Under the pieces are notes generated by a model. That model saw only the letters and a program-made list of their open reading frames with translations. It was not told the DNA's origin and did no database searches. DNA of 52,304 nt. Source: Streptomyces aureus (GTDB lineage Bacteria; Actinomycetota; Actinomycetes; Streptomycetales; Streptomycetaceae). Of the stretch, positions 33,449-43,900 are shown one piece after another; the stretch's first letter is position 1; each line of letters begins with the position of its first letter. The translations under genes were made by a program, and so were the position numbers. Location of the stretch: contig NZ_LIPQ01000009.1 of NCBI RefSeq assembly GCF_001418135.1, positions 1 through 52,304 of the forward strand, in the 5' to 3' direction.

Positions 33449-34213
33449 ATGGCGAAGAACATCCAGTCGCTTGAACGGGCGGCGGCCATGCTGCGACTGC
33501 TCGCGGGCGGCGAGCGCCGGCTGGGCCTGTCCGACATCGCGTCCTCGCTGGGACTCGCCAAGGGCACCGCCCACGGCATCCTGCGCACGCTCCAGGCGGA
33601 GGGTTTCGTGGAGCAGGAGGCGGCTTCGGGCCGCTATCAGCTCGGCGCGGAGCTGCTGCGGCTCGGCAACAGCTACCTCGACGTGCACGAGCTGCGCGCG
33701 CGGGCGCTGGTCTGGACGGACGACCTGGCGCGGTCCAGCGGCGAGAGCGTGCACCTGGGGGTGCTGCACCAGCAGGGCGTCCTGATCGTGCACCACGTCT
33801 TCCGGCCGGACGACAGCCGTCAGGTCCTGGAGGTGGGGGCGATGCAGCCGCTGCACTCCACGGCGCTCGGCAAGGTCCTGTCGGCGTACGACCCGGTGGC
33901 GCACAGCGAGGTCCTGGAGGTCGAGCGGGAGCCGTTCACGCCCCGGACGACCACGGAGCTGGCGGAGTTCGAGTCGCTGCTCGACATGACCCGGGCCAAG
34001 GGCTGGGCGGCCGACGTGGAGGAGACCTGGGAGGGGGTCGCCTCGGTGGCGGCGCCGATCCACGACCGGCGGCGGATGCCGGTGGGCGCGGTGGCGGTGA
34101 CGGGCGCCGTGGAGCGGCTGTGCCCGGCCGGGGAGCTGCGTCCCGAACTCGTCGCGGCGGTGCGGGACTGCGCCCGCGCGGTCTCCCGGGATCTGGGAGC
34201 CGGGCGCTTCTGA
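33449..34213 (+). CDS. gylR: IclR-family glycerol operon regulator GylR
   Basis: The 254-residue regulator has an N-terminal winged helix (NIQSLERAAAMLRLLAGGERRLGLSDIASSLGLAKGTAHGILRTLQAEGFVEQ) and a C-terminal IclR ligand domain (VHLGVLHQQGVLIVHHVF, MQPLHSTALGKVLSAY). In Streptomyces GylR represses the adjacent glycerol operon until glycerol or glycerol-3-phosphate is present. ATG 33449 is chosen because the family starts KNIQSLERAA and AAGGGG lies 7 nt upstream; an in-frame GTG start at 33413 overlaps the predicted operator. It is followed by a T-tailed terminator and then glpF on the same strand. Confidence 0.95.
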   Translation: MAKNIQSLERAAAMLRLLAGGERRLGLSDIASSLGLAKGTAHGILRTLQAEGFVEQEAASGRYQLGAELLRLGNSYLDVHELRARALVWTDDLARSSGESVHLGVLHQQGVLIVHHVFRPDDSRQVLEVGAMQPLHSTALGKVLSAYDPVAHSEVLEVEREPFTPRTTTELAEFESLLDMTRAKGWAADVEETWEGVASVAAPIHDRRRMPVGAVAVTGAVERLCPAGELRPELVAAVRDCARAVSRDLGAGRF

Positions 34214-34244
34214 CCCTGCGCCACCGCGCACACCGACCTGAGTG

Positions 34245-34281
34245 AACCCGCCGGTAACGATCGCGTTATCGGCGGGTTTTT
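34245..34281 (+). terminator. Rho-independent terminator after gylR
   Basis: A 15-bp stem with one G-T pair (34245-34259 with 34264-34278), loop ATCG, ends in TTTTT (34277-34281). Confidence 0.9.
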
Positions 34282-34338
34282 CGCTTCCCGGGGCCTTGAC
34301 GCGCTGTTAACCCGGGGGCAAAACTTCCGTTCATCGGT

Positions 34339-34366
34339 CGGCAATGCCGAACACCTAACGGCAATA
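34339..34366. promoter_or_regulatory. Predicted GylR operator in the glpFKD promoter
   Basis: TCGGCAATGCCGA (34339-34351) is a perfect 6-1-6 palindrome; CGGCAATGCCGAACAC (34340-34355) matches the gylR site, and CGGCAAT recurs 20 bp downstream (34360-34366). A TAAGGT hexamer at 34373-34378 may be the -10, placing the operator over the -35. A leader hairpin (34420-34446) precedes glpF. Confidence 0.65.
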
Positions 34367-34480
34367 CACGCTAAGGTGTGGCAGTGCCAAGGGCCGGAAA
34401 CAGCCCTCACACGAGGGTGCGGACCTCCGGAGGGACCCGGAGTCCGCCGTTCCCCTGGACGAAGGACAAAGGAGTCGCGG

Positions 34481-35239
34481 GTGTCCAGCTCCGACATCTT
34501 CCTCGGCGAGACCATCGGTACCGCCGTTCTGATTCTGCTCGGCGGCGGCGTGTGCGCCGCCGTCACGCTCAAGGGCTCCAAGGCCCGCAACGCGGGCTGG
34601 CTCGCGATCACCTTCGGGTGGGGCTTCGCGGTCATGACGGCCGTCTACATGACGGCTTCCCTCTCGGGTGCCCATCTGAACCCCGCCGTCACGGTCGGCA
34701 TCGCGATCAAGGACGGCGAGTGGGGCGACGTCCCCGTCTACATCGCCGGCCAGATGCTCGGCGCCATGATCGGCGCGGCGCTGGTCTGGGTGGCCTACTA
34801 CGGCCAGTTCCAGGCGCACCTCGCCGACCCCGAGGCCTCGGGCAAGAAGCCGATCGAGGGCCCCGGCCCGGTGCTCGGCGTCTTCTCCACCGGCCCCGAG
34901 ATCCGTAACACCTGGCAGAACCTGGCCACCGAGATCATCGGCACCGTCGTGCTCGTCCTGGCCGTGCTCACGCAGGGTCTCAACGACAGCGGCAAGGGCC
35001 TCGGCGTCATAGGCGCCCTGATCACCGCGTTCGTCGTGGTCTCCATCGGCCTCTCGCTCGGCGGCCCGACCGGCTACGCGATCAACCCGGCCCGTGACCT
35101 CGGCCCGCGCATCGTGCACGCCCTGCTCCCGCTGAAGCACAAGGGCACCTCCGACTGGAGCTACGCCTGGATCCCGGTGGCCGGTCCGCTGATCGGTGGC
35201 GCCATCGCCGCGGGTATCTACAACATCGCGTTCGCCTGA
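34481..35239 (+). CDS. glpF: Glycerol uptake facilitator (MIP family)
   Basis: The 252-residue channel has six hydrophobic segments and the two NPA pore motifs: [10 protein letters not shown] (NPA at 67-69) and [12 protein letters not shown], the second followed by Asp, which marks glycerol facilitators rather than aquaporins. It lets glycerol cross the membrane for trapping by GlpK. GTG 34481 is chosen for AAAGGAG 6 nt upstream, giving [13 protein letters not shown]. It is first in glpF-glpK-glpD, 35 bp before glpK. Confidence 0.96.
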   Translation: MSSSDIFLGETIGTAVLILLGGGVCAAVTLKGSKARNAGWLAITFGWGFAVMTAVYMTASLSGAHLNPAVTVGIAIKDGEWGDVPVYIAGQMLGAMIGAALVWVAYYGQFQAHLADPEASGKKPIEGPGPVLGVFSTGPEIRNTWQNLATEIIGTVVLVLAVLTQGLNDSGKGLGVIGALITAFVVVSIGLSLGGPTGYAINPARDLGPRIVHALLPLKHKGTSDWSYAWIPVAGPLIGGAIAAGIYNIAFA

Positions 35240-35274
35240 GCCGTCCTTCTCCCAGACCTCCCTTGGAGCCAACC

Positions 35275-36801
35275 GTGACCGACGCACACACCTCCGGCCC
35301 GTTCATCGCGGCCATCGACCAGGGCACCACCTCCTCCCGCTGCATCGTCTTCGACAAGGACGGCCGGATCGTCTCGGTCGACCAGAAGGAGCACGAGCAG
35401 ATCTTCCCGAAGCCGGGCTGGGTCGAGCACGACGCCGCCGAGATCTGGACCAACGTCCAGGAGGTCGTCGCCGGCGCCCTGACGAAGGGCGGCATCGCCG
35501 CCGCCGACGTCAAGGCCATCGGCATCACCAACCAGCGCGAGACCACGCTGCTCTGGGACAAGAACACCGGCGAGCCCGTCCACAACGCCCTCGTCTGGCA
35601 GGACACCCGCACCGACGCCCTCTGCAAGGAGCTCGGCCGCAACGTCGGCCAGGACCGCTTCCGCCGCGAGACCGGCCTGCCGCTGGCGAGCTACTTCGCC
35701 GGCCCGAAGATCCGCTGGATGCTCGACAACGTCGAGGGGCTGCGCGAGCGCGCCGAGGCAGGCGACATCCTCTTCGGCACCATGGACTCGTGGGTCATCT
35801 GGAACCTCACGGGTGGCCCCGACGGCGGCGTGCACGTCACCGACGTCACCAACGCCTCGCGCACCATGCTGATGAACCTGCACACCCTGGCCTGGGACGA
35901 GAAGATCGCGGAGTCGATGGGGGTCCCCCTCAACGTCCTCCCCGAGATCCGGTCCTCCGCAGAGGTCTACGGCCACGTCAAGGACGGCGTCCTCGCCGGT
36001 GTCCCGGTCGCCTCGGCGCTCGGCGACCAGCAGGCCGCCCTGTTCGGCCAGACCTGCTTCGCCGAGGGCGAGGCCAAGTCCACGTACGGCACCGGCACCT
36101 TCATGCTGATGAACACCGGTGACAAGATCATCAACTCCTACAGCGGCCTGCTGACCACGGTCGGCTACCAGATCGGCGACCAGCAGCCGGTCTACGCGCT
36201 GGAGGGCTCGATCGCCGTCACCGGTTCGCTGGTGCAGTGGATGCGCGACCAGATGGGCCTCATCAAGTCCGCCGCCGAGATCGAGACCCTCGCGTCCTCG
36301 GTCGAGGACAACGGCGGCGCCTACTTCGTGCCGGCCTTCTCCGGCCTGTTCGCCCCGTACTGGCGCTCCGACGCCCGCGGTGTGATCGCCGGCCTCACCC
36401 GGTACGTCACCAAGGCGCACATCGCCCGCGCCGTCCTGGAGGCCACCGCCTGGCAGACCCGCGAGATCACCGACGCCATGACCAAGGACTCCGGCGTCGA
36501 GCTGACCGCGCTCAAGGTCGACGGCGGCATGACCTCCAACAACCTGCTGATGCAGACCCTCTCGGACTTCCTGGACGCGCCCGTCGTGCGCCCGATGGTC
36601 GCCGAGACCACCTGCCTCGGCGCCGCCTACGCCGCCGGCCTGGCCGTCGGCTTCTGGCCGGACACCGACGCGCTGCGCGCCAACTGGCGCCGGGCGGCGG
36701 AATGGACCCCTCGCATGGACGCCGACAGGCGTGACAGCGAGTACAAGAGCTGGCTCAAGGCCGTCGAGCGGACCATGGGCTGGATCGAGGACGAGGAGTA
36801 A
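35275..36801 (+). CDS. glpK: Glycerol kinase
   Basis: The 508-residue FGGY-family kinase starts [26 protein letters not shown], with phosphate-binding DQGTTSSR, followed by NQRETT, VWQDTRT, the second ATP motif [14 protein letters not shown] and [13 protein letters not shown]. It makes sn-glycerol-3-phosphate from glycerol and ATP. GTG 35275 is favoured by TGGAG 6 nt upstream; an in-frame TTG at 35263 overlaps it. It is in one operon with glpF and glpD (6 bp gap to glpD). Confidence 0.97.
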   Translation: MTDAHTSGPFIAAIDQGTTSSRCIVFDKDGRIVSVDQKEHEQIFPKPGWVEHDAAEIWTNVQEVVAGALTKGGIAAADVKAIGITNQRETTLLWDKNTGEPVHNALVWQDTRTDALCKELGRNVGQDRFRRETGLPLASYFAGPKIRWMLDNVEGLRERAEAGDILFGTMDSWVIWNLTGGPDGGVHVTDVTNASRTMLMNLHTLAWDEKIAESMGVPLNVLPEIRSSAEVYGHVKDGVLAGVPVASALGDQQAALFGQTCFAEGEAKSTYGTGTFMLMNTGDKIINSYSGLLTTVGYQIGDQQPVYALEGSIAVTGSLVQWMRDQMGLIKSAAEIETLASSVEDNGGAYFVPAFSGLFAPYWRSDARGVIAGLTRYVTKAHIARAVLEATAWQTREITDAMTKDSGVELTALKVDGGMTSNNLLMQTLSDFLDAPVVRPMVAETTCLGAAYAAGLAVGFWPDTDALRANWRRAAEWTPRMDADRRDSEYKSWLKAVERTMGWIEDEE

Positions 36802-36807
36802 TACGAC

Positions 36808-38412
36808 ATGACCACCCTGCAGAGCGTCCCTGCCCTCGGGACGCACCCGGCGTCCGGCTCCCTCCCGAGCCGCGCCGAGACCCGGGACCAGCTTTCCAAG
36901 GCGACGTACGACCTCCTGGTGATCGGCGGCGGCATCCTGGGCATCTCCACCGCCTGGCACGCCGCGCAGTCGGGCCTGCGGGTGGCCCTGGTGGACGCCG
37001 GCGACTTCGCCGGCGCCACCTCCTCCGCCTCCTCGAAGCTGCTCCACGGCGGTCTGCGCTACCTGCAGACCGGCGCGGTGAAGCTGGTCGCGGAGAACCA
37101 CTTCGAGCGGCGTGCGGTCTCCCGTCAGGTGGCACCGCACCTCGCCAACCCCCTCACCTTCTACCTGCCCGTCTACAAGGGCGGCCCGCACGGCGCGGCC
37201 AAGCTCGGTGCCGGCGTCTTCGCCTACAGCGCCCTCTCGGCGTTCGGTGACGGCGTCGGGCACCTGCTCTCCCCCGCCAAGGCCGCACAGGACGTGCCGG
37301 AGCTGCGCACCGACAACCTCAAGGCCGTGGCCGTCTACGGCGACGACCAGATGAACGACGCCCGCATGGCGCTGATGACGGTCCGCGCCGCTGTCGACGC
37401 CGGCGCCACCGTCCTCAACCACGCCGAGGTCACCGGGCTGCGCTTCACCAAGGGCCGGGTCACCGGCGCCGAGCTCAAGGACCGCACCAGCGGCGACGAG
37501 TTCGGTGTCACCGCCCGTCTCGTGCTCAACGCCACCGGCCCGTGGGTCGACCACCTGCGCCGGATGGAGGACCCGAACGCGGCCCCCTCCATCCGCCTCT
37601 CCAAGGGCGCGCACCTGGTCCTCCGGCGGACCTCGCCGTGGAAGGCCGCCCTGGCCACCCCGATCGACAAGTACCGCATCACCTTCGCCCTCCCCTGGGA
37701 GGACATGCTGCTGCTCGGTACCACCGACGAGGAGTACGAGGGTGACCCCGGCCAGGTCGAGGTCACCGAGAAGGACACCGCCCAGATCCTGGACGAGGCC
37801 GCCTTCTCCATCCGCGACCAGCAGCTGTCGCGCGATCTGATCACCTACGCCTTCGCCGGTCTGCGGGTGCTCCCGGGCGGTCCCGGCGACACCTCGAAGG
37901 CCAAGCGCGAGACGGTCGTCACCGAGGGCCGCGGCGGCATGCTGTCGGTGGCCGGCGGCAAGTGGACGACCTTCCGCCACATCGGCCGTACGGTGATGAG
38001 GAAGCTGGAGCAGCTCCCGGGCCATCCGCTGGGCGAGGACTACGAGTCGGTGTCGACGCTGCCGAAGCGGCTGCCGCTGCCCGGTATCGCCAACCCGAAC
38101 GCCGTCGCGCACCGGCTGCTCGTCGACGGTCCGGCGCCCGGCCCGCGGATGGCCGCCGACACCGCCAAGCACCTGGCGACGCACTACGGCTCGCTCTCCT
38201 TCGACATCGCCCGCATGGCGAACGAGAACCCGGAGCTGGCCCGGCGCATACACCCGGACGCGCCGGAGATCTGGGCGCAGGTCGCCTACGCCCGCGACCA
38301 CGAGTGGGCCGAGACGGCGGACGACGTGCTGCGCCGCCGTACGACCCTGACCATCCGCGGCCTCGCGACGGACGAGATCCGCGCGGACGTCGAGAAGATG
38401 CTGAACAAGTAG
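36808..38412 (+). CDS. glpD: Glycerol-3-phosphate dehydrogenase (FAD-dependent)
   Basis: The 534-residue flavoenzyme has an FAD-binding Rossmann motif DLLVIGGGILGISTAWHAAQSGLRVALVDAGDFAGATSSASSKLLHGGLRYLQ, ATGPWVD, and C-terminal GKWTTFRHIGRTV. It oxidises glycerol-3-phosphate to dihydroxyacetone phosphate at the membrane, passing electrons to the quinone pool. It is the last gene of the glycerol operon and is followed by a hairpin. Confidence 0.97.
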   Translation: MTTLQSVPALGTHPASGSLPSRAETRDQLSKATYDLLVIGGGILGISTAWHAAQSGLRVALVDAGDFAGATSSASSKLLHGGLRYLQTGAVKLVAENHFERRAVSRQVAPHLANPLTFYLPVYKGGPHGAAKLGAGVFAYSALSAFGDGVGHLLSPAKAAQDVPELRTDNLKAVAVYGDDQMNDARMALMTVRAAVDAGATVLNHAEVTGLRFTKGRVTGAELKDRTSGDEFGVTARLVLNATGPWVDHLRRMEDPNAAPSIRLSKGAHLVLRRTSPWKAALATPIDKYRITFALPWEDMLLLGTTDEEYEGDPGQVEVTEKDTAQILDEAAFSIRDQQLSRDLITYAFAGLRVLPGGPGDTSKAKRETVVTEGRGGMLSVAGGKWTTFRHIGRTVMRKLEQLPGHPLGEDYESVSTLPKRLPLPGIANPNAVAHRLLVDGPAPGPRMAADTAKHLATHYGSLSFDIARMANENPELARRIHPDAPEIWAQVAYARDHEWAETADDVLRRRTTLTIRGLATDEIRADVEKMLNK

Positions 38413-38437
38413 CACCGGGAGGCGACTCCCGTACGCA

Positions 38438-38469
38438 CAGGGGCGGTTCTCTCCGGAGGGCCGCCCCTG
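38438..38469 (+). terminator. Terminator hairpin after glpD
   Basis: A 9-bp perfect stem (38438-38446 with 38461-38469) encloses a 14-nt loop. It closes the glpFKD operon. Confidence 0.65.
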
Positions 38470-38525
38470 AGGCGTGCCACACGCCGTCCACACCGCCGCA
38501 ACACTCGGCGCGCAGAGTGGAGCGC

Positions 38526-39587
38526 ATGAAATTCCAGGTGCTCTCGATCGTCCACCACTCCCCGCACCCGCTCACCGGCGAACTCCTGTCCGCCGCCGAC
38601 CGGTTGGAGCAGGTCGTCGCACTCGGCGAGACCGCCGAACGGCTCGGCTTCGACGCGTACGCCGTCGGTGAGCGGCACGCCGGCCCGTTCCTCTCCTCCG
38701 CCCCGACCGTGCTGCTCGCCGCGCTCGCCGCCCGCACCACCCGGATCAGGCTGCTCACCGGTGTCACCGTCGTCGCGATCCTCGACCCGGTCCGGGTCGC
38801 CGAGGACTACGCCACCCTCGACCAGCTCTCCCGCGGCCGGCTCGAACTCGTCGTCGGCAAGGGCGCCGAGGCCGGCCACTTCGACCTCTTCGGCCTGGAC
38901 GAGGAGCGGCAGTGGGACCTCCAGAAGGAGAAGTACGAGCTGCTCCGGCGGCTCTGGACGGAGGAGGGCGTCGACTGGGAGGGCGAGTTCCGGCCCGCAC
39001 TGAAGAACGTCACCACGGTGCCGCGCCCGTACGCGGGACCGCCCCGGATCTGGCACGGCTCGGCCACCAGCCTCAACTCCCCCGAACTCGCCGCGAAGCA
39101 CGGCGACCCGCTCTTCACCGCCAACGCGATCCAGCCCCGCGAGGCGTACGCGCGGCTCATCGCCCACTACCGGGAGAAGTTCGAGGAGTACGGGCACGAC
39201 CCGGCACACGCGCGCGTGGCGGCCGGTTCCGGCGGCCTGCTCATCGCCGACACCACCGAGGAGGCGATCGCCCGCTACAGGGACCTGTACGAGGCGAAGG
39301 TACGGCAGAGCTTCAAGCCGCACCTGGAGGGCAAGGCCGGATACAACACCCCGTTCCGCACGATCGAGGACGCCGTCGCGGACGGCCCGCAGCTGATCGG
39401 CTCCCCGCAGCGGATCATCGACAAGATCCTCGGCTATCACGCCCATTACGGGCACGACCTGCAGTCCGTCACGGTCGACGCCTTCGGTCAGTCGACGGCG
39501 GAGCAGATCGAGACGCTCCAGCGCTTCGCCGAGGAGATCGCGCCGGTGGTCCGGAGGGAGGCGCCGAGCACGCTCTGGGAGGAGTGA
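38526..39587 (+). CDS. Luciferase-like (LLM class) FMN-dependent oxidoreductase
   Basis: The 353-residue protein has the bacterial luciferase-like barrel: FDAYAVGERHAGPFLSSAPTVLLAALAARTTRIRLLTGVTVVAILDPVRVAEDYATLDQLSRGRLELVVGKG, then WHGSATS and SPQRIIDKI near the end. The AVGERH and TVVAILDPVRVAEDYATLD patterns are family hallmarks. Members are FMN- or F420-dependent monooxygenases or reductases. ATG 38526 follows GGAG by only 3 nt. Substrate unknown. Confidence 0.88.
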   Translation: MKFQVLSIVHHSPHPLTGELLSAADRLEQVVALGETAERLGFDAYAVGERHAGPFLSSAPTVLLAALAARTTRIRLLTGVTVVAILDPVRVAEDYATLDQLSRGRLELVVGKGAEAGHFDLFGLDEERQWDLQKEKYELLRRLWTEEGVDWEGEFRPALKNVTTVPRPYAGPPRIWHGSATSLNSPELAAKHGDPLFTANAIQPREAYARLIAHYREKFEEYGHDPAHARVAAGSGGLLIADTTEEAIARYRDLYEAKVRQSFKPHLEGKAGYNTPFRTIEDAVADGPQLIGSPQRIIDKILGYHAHYGHDLQSVTVDAFGQSTAEQIETLQRFAEEIAPVVRREAPSTLWEE

Positions 39588-39728
39588 GACCGCCGTGTGC
39601 GGAGGCGAGTTCCTGGGTAGTCGATCAAGGCCGCACGGGTTTTCGGGGATGTCCGGGGGCTGCGGACGGACCTGGAGAAAGCCGTAAGGTTGGTCCGTAC
39701 GACAGGAACTTCGAAAAGGAGGCGCTGG

Positions 39729-40886
39729 GTGATCGAGCTCGAGGGGGTACCCGAGCTGATCGACCCGGTCATGGTGGCCGCGTTCGAAGGCTGGAACGAC
39801 GCCGGCGACGCCGCCTCCACCGCGGTCGCCCATCTGGACCGGGAATGGAAGGGCGAGGTGTTCGCGGCGCTCGACGCCGAGGACTACTACGACTTCCAGG
39901 TCAACCGGCCCACGGTCTTCCTGGACAACGGCGTCAGGAAGATCACCTGGCCGACGACCCGGCTCTCCGTGGTCCGGGTCGGCGGCGACAAACCCCGTGA
40001 CCTGGTGCTCGTGCGCGGGATCGAGCCGTCGATGCGCTGGCGCTCCTTCTGCAACGAGATCCTCGCCTTCGCCCACGAGCTGGGCGTGGAGATGGTCGTG
40101 ATCCTGGGCGCGCTGCTCGGGGACACCCCGCACACCCGGCCGGTCCCGGTCAGCGGCGTGACCTCGGACCCGGACCTGGCGCGCACGATGGACCTGGAGG
40201 AGACCCGGTACGAGGGCCCGACGGGCATCGTGGGCATCCTCCAGGAGGCGTGCACCCACGCGGGCGTGCCCGCGGTGAGCCTGTGGGCCGCGGTGCCGCA
40301 CTACGTGTCGCAGCCGCCGAACCCGAAGGCGACCCTGGCACTCCTCAACCGGCTCGAGGACCTGGTGGGGCTGCGCATCCCGCTGGGCGAGCTGCCCGAG
40401 GACGCGCGGGCCTGGCAGGTGGGCGTGGACCAGCTGGCCGCCGAGGACAGCGAGGTCGCCGAGTACGTGCAGACCCTTGAGGAGGCCCGGGACACGGCGG
40501 AGCTGCCGGAGGCCTCGGGCGAGGCGATCGCCCGCGAGTTCGAGCGGTATCTGCGGCGGCGTGAGCCGGGCTCGGGTCCTGGCGGTCCCGGTGTGGCGAT
40601 GGAGGGCGGCGACGCTCCGTTCCTCCGGGACACCGGGAGCGGCCGTACGCGCCCTCCGAAGCCGGAGCAGCCGGGACCGGAGGCGGTCCCTGGTGCGGAG
40701 GCGGCCGAGGGGGCCGATGTGGCGGAGGAGCCGGACGCTCCCGAGGCGCCGCAGGGGCCCGCCGACGGTTCACCGGGCAGGGGCAGGGACACGGGCAAGG
40801 ACACGGCCCCTGATCCGAGCACGGACACCGCCGCGGACGGCGACGCCGGCACGGACACCGGCACGGACGGCGAGTCCGACAAGTAG
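39729..40886 (+). CDS. PAC2-family protein
   Basis: The 385-residue protein has the PAC2 core (about residues 1-280: IELEGVPELIDPVMVAAFEGWNDAGDAASTAVAHL, LVLVRGIEPSMRWRSFCNEILAFAHELGVEMVVILGALLGDTPHTRPVPVSGV, ETRYEGPTGIVGILQEACTHAGVPAVSLWAAVPHYVS) and a long low-complexity tail of Pro, Glu, Asp and Thr (about 295-385). PAC2 is the fold of a eukaryotic proteasome assembly chaperone; in bacteria its role is unknown. AAGGAGG lies 6 nt before GTG 39729. A TAAGGT hexamer at 39685-39690 may be its -10. Confidence 0.9.
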   Translation: MIELEGVPELIDPVMVAAFEGWNDAGDAASTAVAHLDREWKGEVFAALDAEDYYDFQVNRPTVFLDNGVRKITWPTTRLSVVRVGGDKPRDLVLVRGIEPSMRWRSFCNEILAFAHELGVEMVVILGALLGDTPHTRPVPVSGVTSDPDLARTMDLEETRYEGPTGIVGILQEACTHAGVPAVSLWAAVPHYVSQPPNPKATLALLNRLEDLVGLRIPLGELPEDARAWQVGVDQLAAEDSEVAEYVQTLEEARDTAELPEASGEAIAREFERYLRRREPGSGPGGPGVAMEGGDAPFLRDTGSGRTRPPKPEQPGPEAVPGAEAAEGADVAEEPDAPEAPQGPADGSPGRGRDTGKDTAPDPSTDTAADGDAGTDTGTDGESDK

Positions 40887-40913
40887 CCGCCTCCGCCGGG
40901 GAGTCGTGACGGA

Positions 40914-40945
40914 ACGGGAGGGGAGCCCGAGGGCGCCCCTCCCGT
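40914..40945. terminator. Bidirectional terminator between PAC2 gene and GH31 gene
   Basis: A perfect 10-bp stem (40914-40923 with 40936-40945) with 12-nt loop lies between convergent genes. Confidence 0.7.
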
Positions 40946-40961
40946 CGTCGCGTCGGGCGCG

Positions 40962-40981
40962 GATCAGATCAGATCAGATCA
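40962..40981. repeat. Pentanucleotide tandem repeat (GATCA)4
   Basis: Four exact copies of GATCA end 4 bp before the stop of the GH31 gene (minus). Such low-GC microsatellite sequence is unusual in this GC-rich window. Confidence 0.85.
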
Positions 40982-40985
40982 CGCG

Positions 40986-43900
40986 TCAGGCGCAGCCGAA
41001 CCGGGCCGCCGCCCAGTCCCCGTGGTCGCCGCTCTTCGACCCGTTGGTGTCCGTGATCCTCAGCCGGACGTGCCGCGCCCCGGTCACGTCGACGTTCACG
41101 GGCAGGGTCGCGGAGGCGCCGGTGAGCCGGGGTGAGGTCCACAGGACCTTGCCGTCGGCCTCGACGGAGAAGGCCACGTCGCCGTATCCGTTGATCTCGT
41201 CGTCGATGCCGACGTCGGCGGTGAAGGTGGTGCAGCGGCCGCCGAGGTAGACCTCGATGTCGGAGTCGGCGTGGGCGCCGATGCCCTTCTCGTAGGTCGT
41301 GCCCGCCAGGGTGAGGGTCCGGCCGTCGGCGGCGCCGGACTCGCCGTTGGAGCGGTCGCGTTCGGGCGGTCCCCAGCCGTTGCTGGAGCGCAGCCAGACG
41401 AGGTCGCTCGCCCAGGCGTCGCCGGTGGGCGGCGGGGGCATCACGCCGACCGCGAACCGCTGGGTGGCGGTGCGGTCGGTGCCCGCGGCGCTGTGCCGGG
41501 CGGTGGCGGTGAGGGTGGCCTCGCCGGGCTTCGCGTCCGGCGCTGGGGTGACGGTGACCTCGACCCGGCGGGTGGTTCCGGCCGGGACGCGGCCGATCGG
41601 CGCGGCCGGGGTGACCTGCCAGCCGGCCGGGGCGGCCAGGGAGACCCGTACGTCGGTGGCGTCGCGGGTGCCGGCGGTGACGTCCACGGCGACGGTGCCG
41701 GGCACTCCGGCGCCGAGCTCCTGCGCCGTGGGGACGGCGAGGGTGGCGGAGGCGCCCGGTACCGCGCCGCCGACCGCGCTGGTGTCGCTCAGCCGCAGCT
41801 CGAAGTCGCGGGCGGTGGAGAGGGCGGCCGTCTTGACCCGGACCACTCCCCCGCGCTCGTCGCGGTCGTACCACCAGCCCTGGGAGGCCGCGTCGAAGGC
41901 GGCGCGGGAGGTGAGGGCGGGCAGCTTGCGCCCGTCGAGGCGGACGGCGCCGGGGGCGTCACCGGTGTGGACGGTGAAGGCGTACGGCCGGGCGGTCGGC
42001 TTTCCGGTGTAGGTGCCCTTGCTCGCGCCGATGCGGACGGTGACGTCGCCGGCGCCGTGCTGCGGGGCGCGGACCTCGGCGCGCTGGGTGGCGTACCGGC
42101 CGGTGCGGTGTTCGCGGGTGACGCCGTCGTCCTCGTACAGCTCGAAGGAGGAGTCGCCCTTCGGGTAGATGTCCCAGGCGATCGGGTCGCCGGGGGCGCG
42201 GTCCGTGTACGAGCGGATGTCGCCGGGCCACATGGGGACGGTCGCCCCGGCCCGTACGAACAGGGGCAGGGTGTCGAGCGGGGCGCTGTAGTCGTCGACG
42301 GTGACGGGGCCTTCGTAGGTGCGGCCGCTCCAGTAGTCGATCCAGGTGCCCTTGGGGAGGTAGATGCCGTCGCGCTCCACGGCGTCCTGGTAGACGGGGG
42401 CGACCAGGAAGTCCTCGCCGCTGAGGAACTCGTACTTGGCGGCGTCGGTGGCGGCCCTGGGGTCGTCCGGGTATTCCAGGGCGAGCGGCCGGGCGAGGCC
42501 GACGCCGGTCTTCGTGGCCTGGTGGGCGTGGCTGTAGATGTACGGGAGCAGGGCCTCGTGGAGCTTGAGGGAGGCGCGGTTGATGCTGGTGTAGGGCTCG
42601 CCGTAGCGGAACGGCTGCTTGTCGGCGGCGGCCCAGCCGTCCATCGTCATGGTGACCGGGAGGAAGGTCTTCCACTGCAGGTCGCGGGTGTAGGTCTTGG
42701 CGCTGCCGCCGAAGATGCCGTCGACGTCACCGGTGGTGTACGCGAGTCCCGACATGGACGCGCCCGCGTAGGTGGGGATCTGCCAGCGGATGTACTCCCA
42801 GCTGCCGGACTGGTCGCCGGACCACTGGACGCCGCAGCGCTGGGCGCCGGACCAGCTCTCGGGCGCCCAGGTGAAGCCGCGGGCGTCGCTGTGGGCCTCG
42901 ATGCCGGCGTGGGCGTCCTTGCAGCCGTCGAGGGCGAACTTGTAGCCCTCGCCGACCCAGGCGACGTCGAGCTTGGCGACCCGCTGGCCGGCCTTGACCT
43001 GCTCTTCGAGCTTGTCGATGCCGTCCTCGGTCCAGAGGCCGAGCTTCATGCCGCGCTCGCCGAGTCCCGCGGAGGCCTCGGCGAGGTTCTCGTAGCCGCA
43101 GCCGTAGCCGTCGTTGACGAGCATCCAGCCGTTGGGCATGTCGTTCTCGACGTAGCCGTCGGCGACCTTCAGGGCGTCGAGGGTGCGGCGCTCGCCCCGG
43201 TTGGCGTTGTGGAGGTAGCAGTCGGCGTCGCCGATCTCCAGGCCGTACACGGGTGGCAGGAAGGGCTTGCCGGTGAGCCGGGTGTACTGGCCGATGACGT
43301 CCTTGGCGGCGTCGCCGCCGGTGCCGGCGAAGTAGTAGGCGTCGAAGCGCCGTTCCGCGGCGGTGGTGGTGACGGGTTCGGTGAAGGCGTAGGTGTTCGG
43401 CGCGTAGGTGTTGCGGTAGACGCCGTATCCGGCGGAGGAGAGGTAGAACGGGACGGAGTTGGGGTGGCCGCCGTCGTTCCAGTTGTAGTCGACGCCGACC
43501 TCGACGGTCTTGCCGCGGTGGGAGGTGTTGCCGCGGCCGTTCTGCATGCCGGCGCCGTAGAACTGCTCGGTGGCACCGCGGGCGAGGGTCTGGGTGGTGC
43601 GGTCGGCGGTCCAGCTGATGCCGCGGGACTCGCTCCAGAGCGGGGTGCCGTCGGCGCGCAGGGCGGCGAAGCGGAGCGGTGACTTGTAGGCGCGCAGGGT
43701 CACCGCGGCGCTGCTCAGTTCGTAGCGGTCGCCCAGGTCGCGCCAGCGGGTGGCCGGGGGCGGGCCCTGGGGCAGCGTGATGTCGCTGCCGGTGGGGTCG
43801 GTGAACGTGCCGTCGGGGGCGAGTTCGATGCGGAAGGTGTCGGCGGTGACGAAGCTGACCCTGGCCTGGGCCTGGCCGGCGGTCAGCCGGTAGACGGACC

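Noticed and set aside
40962..40981. GATC repeats as a Dam-type methylation or seqA-like site
   Set aside because: Streptomyces generally lacks Dam methylation, and the sites are packed in a simple repeat; more likely a microsatellite.
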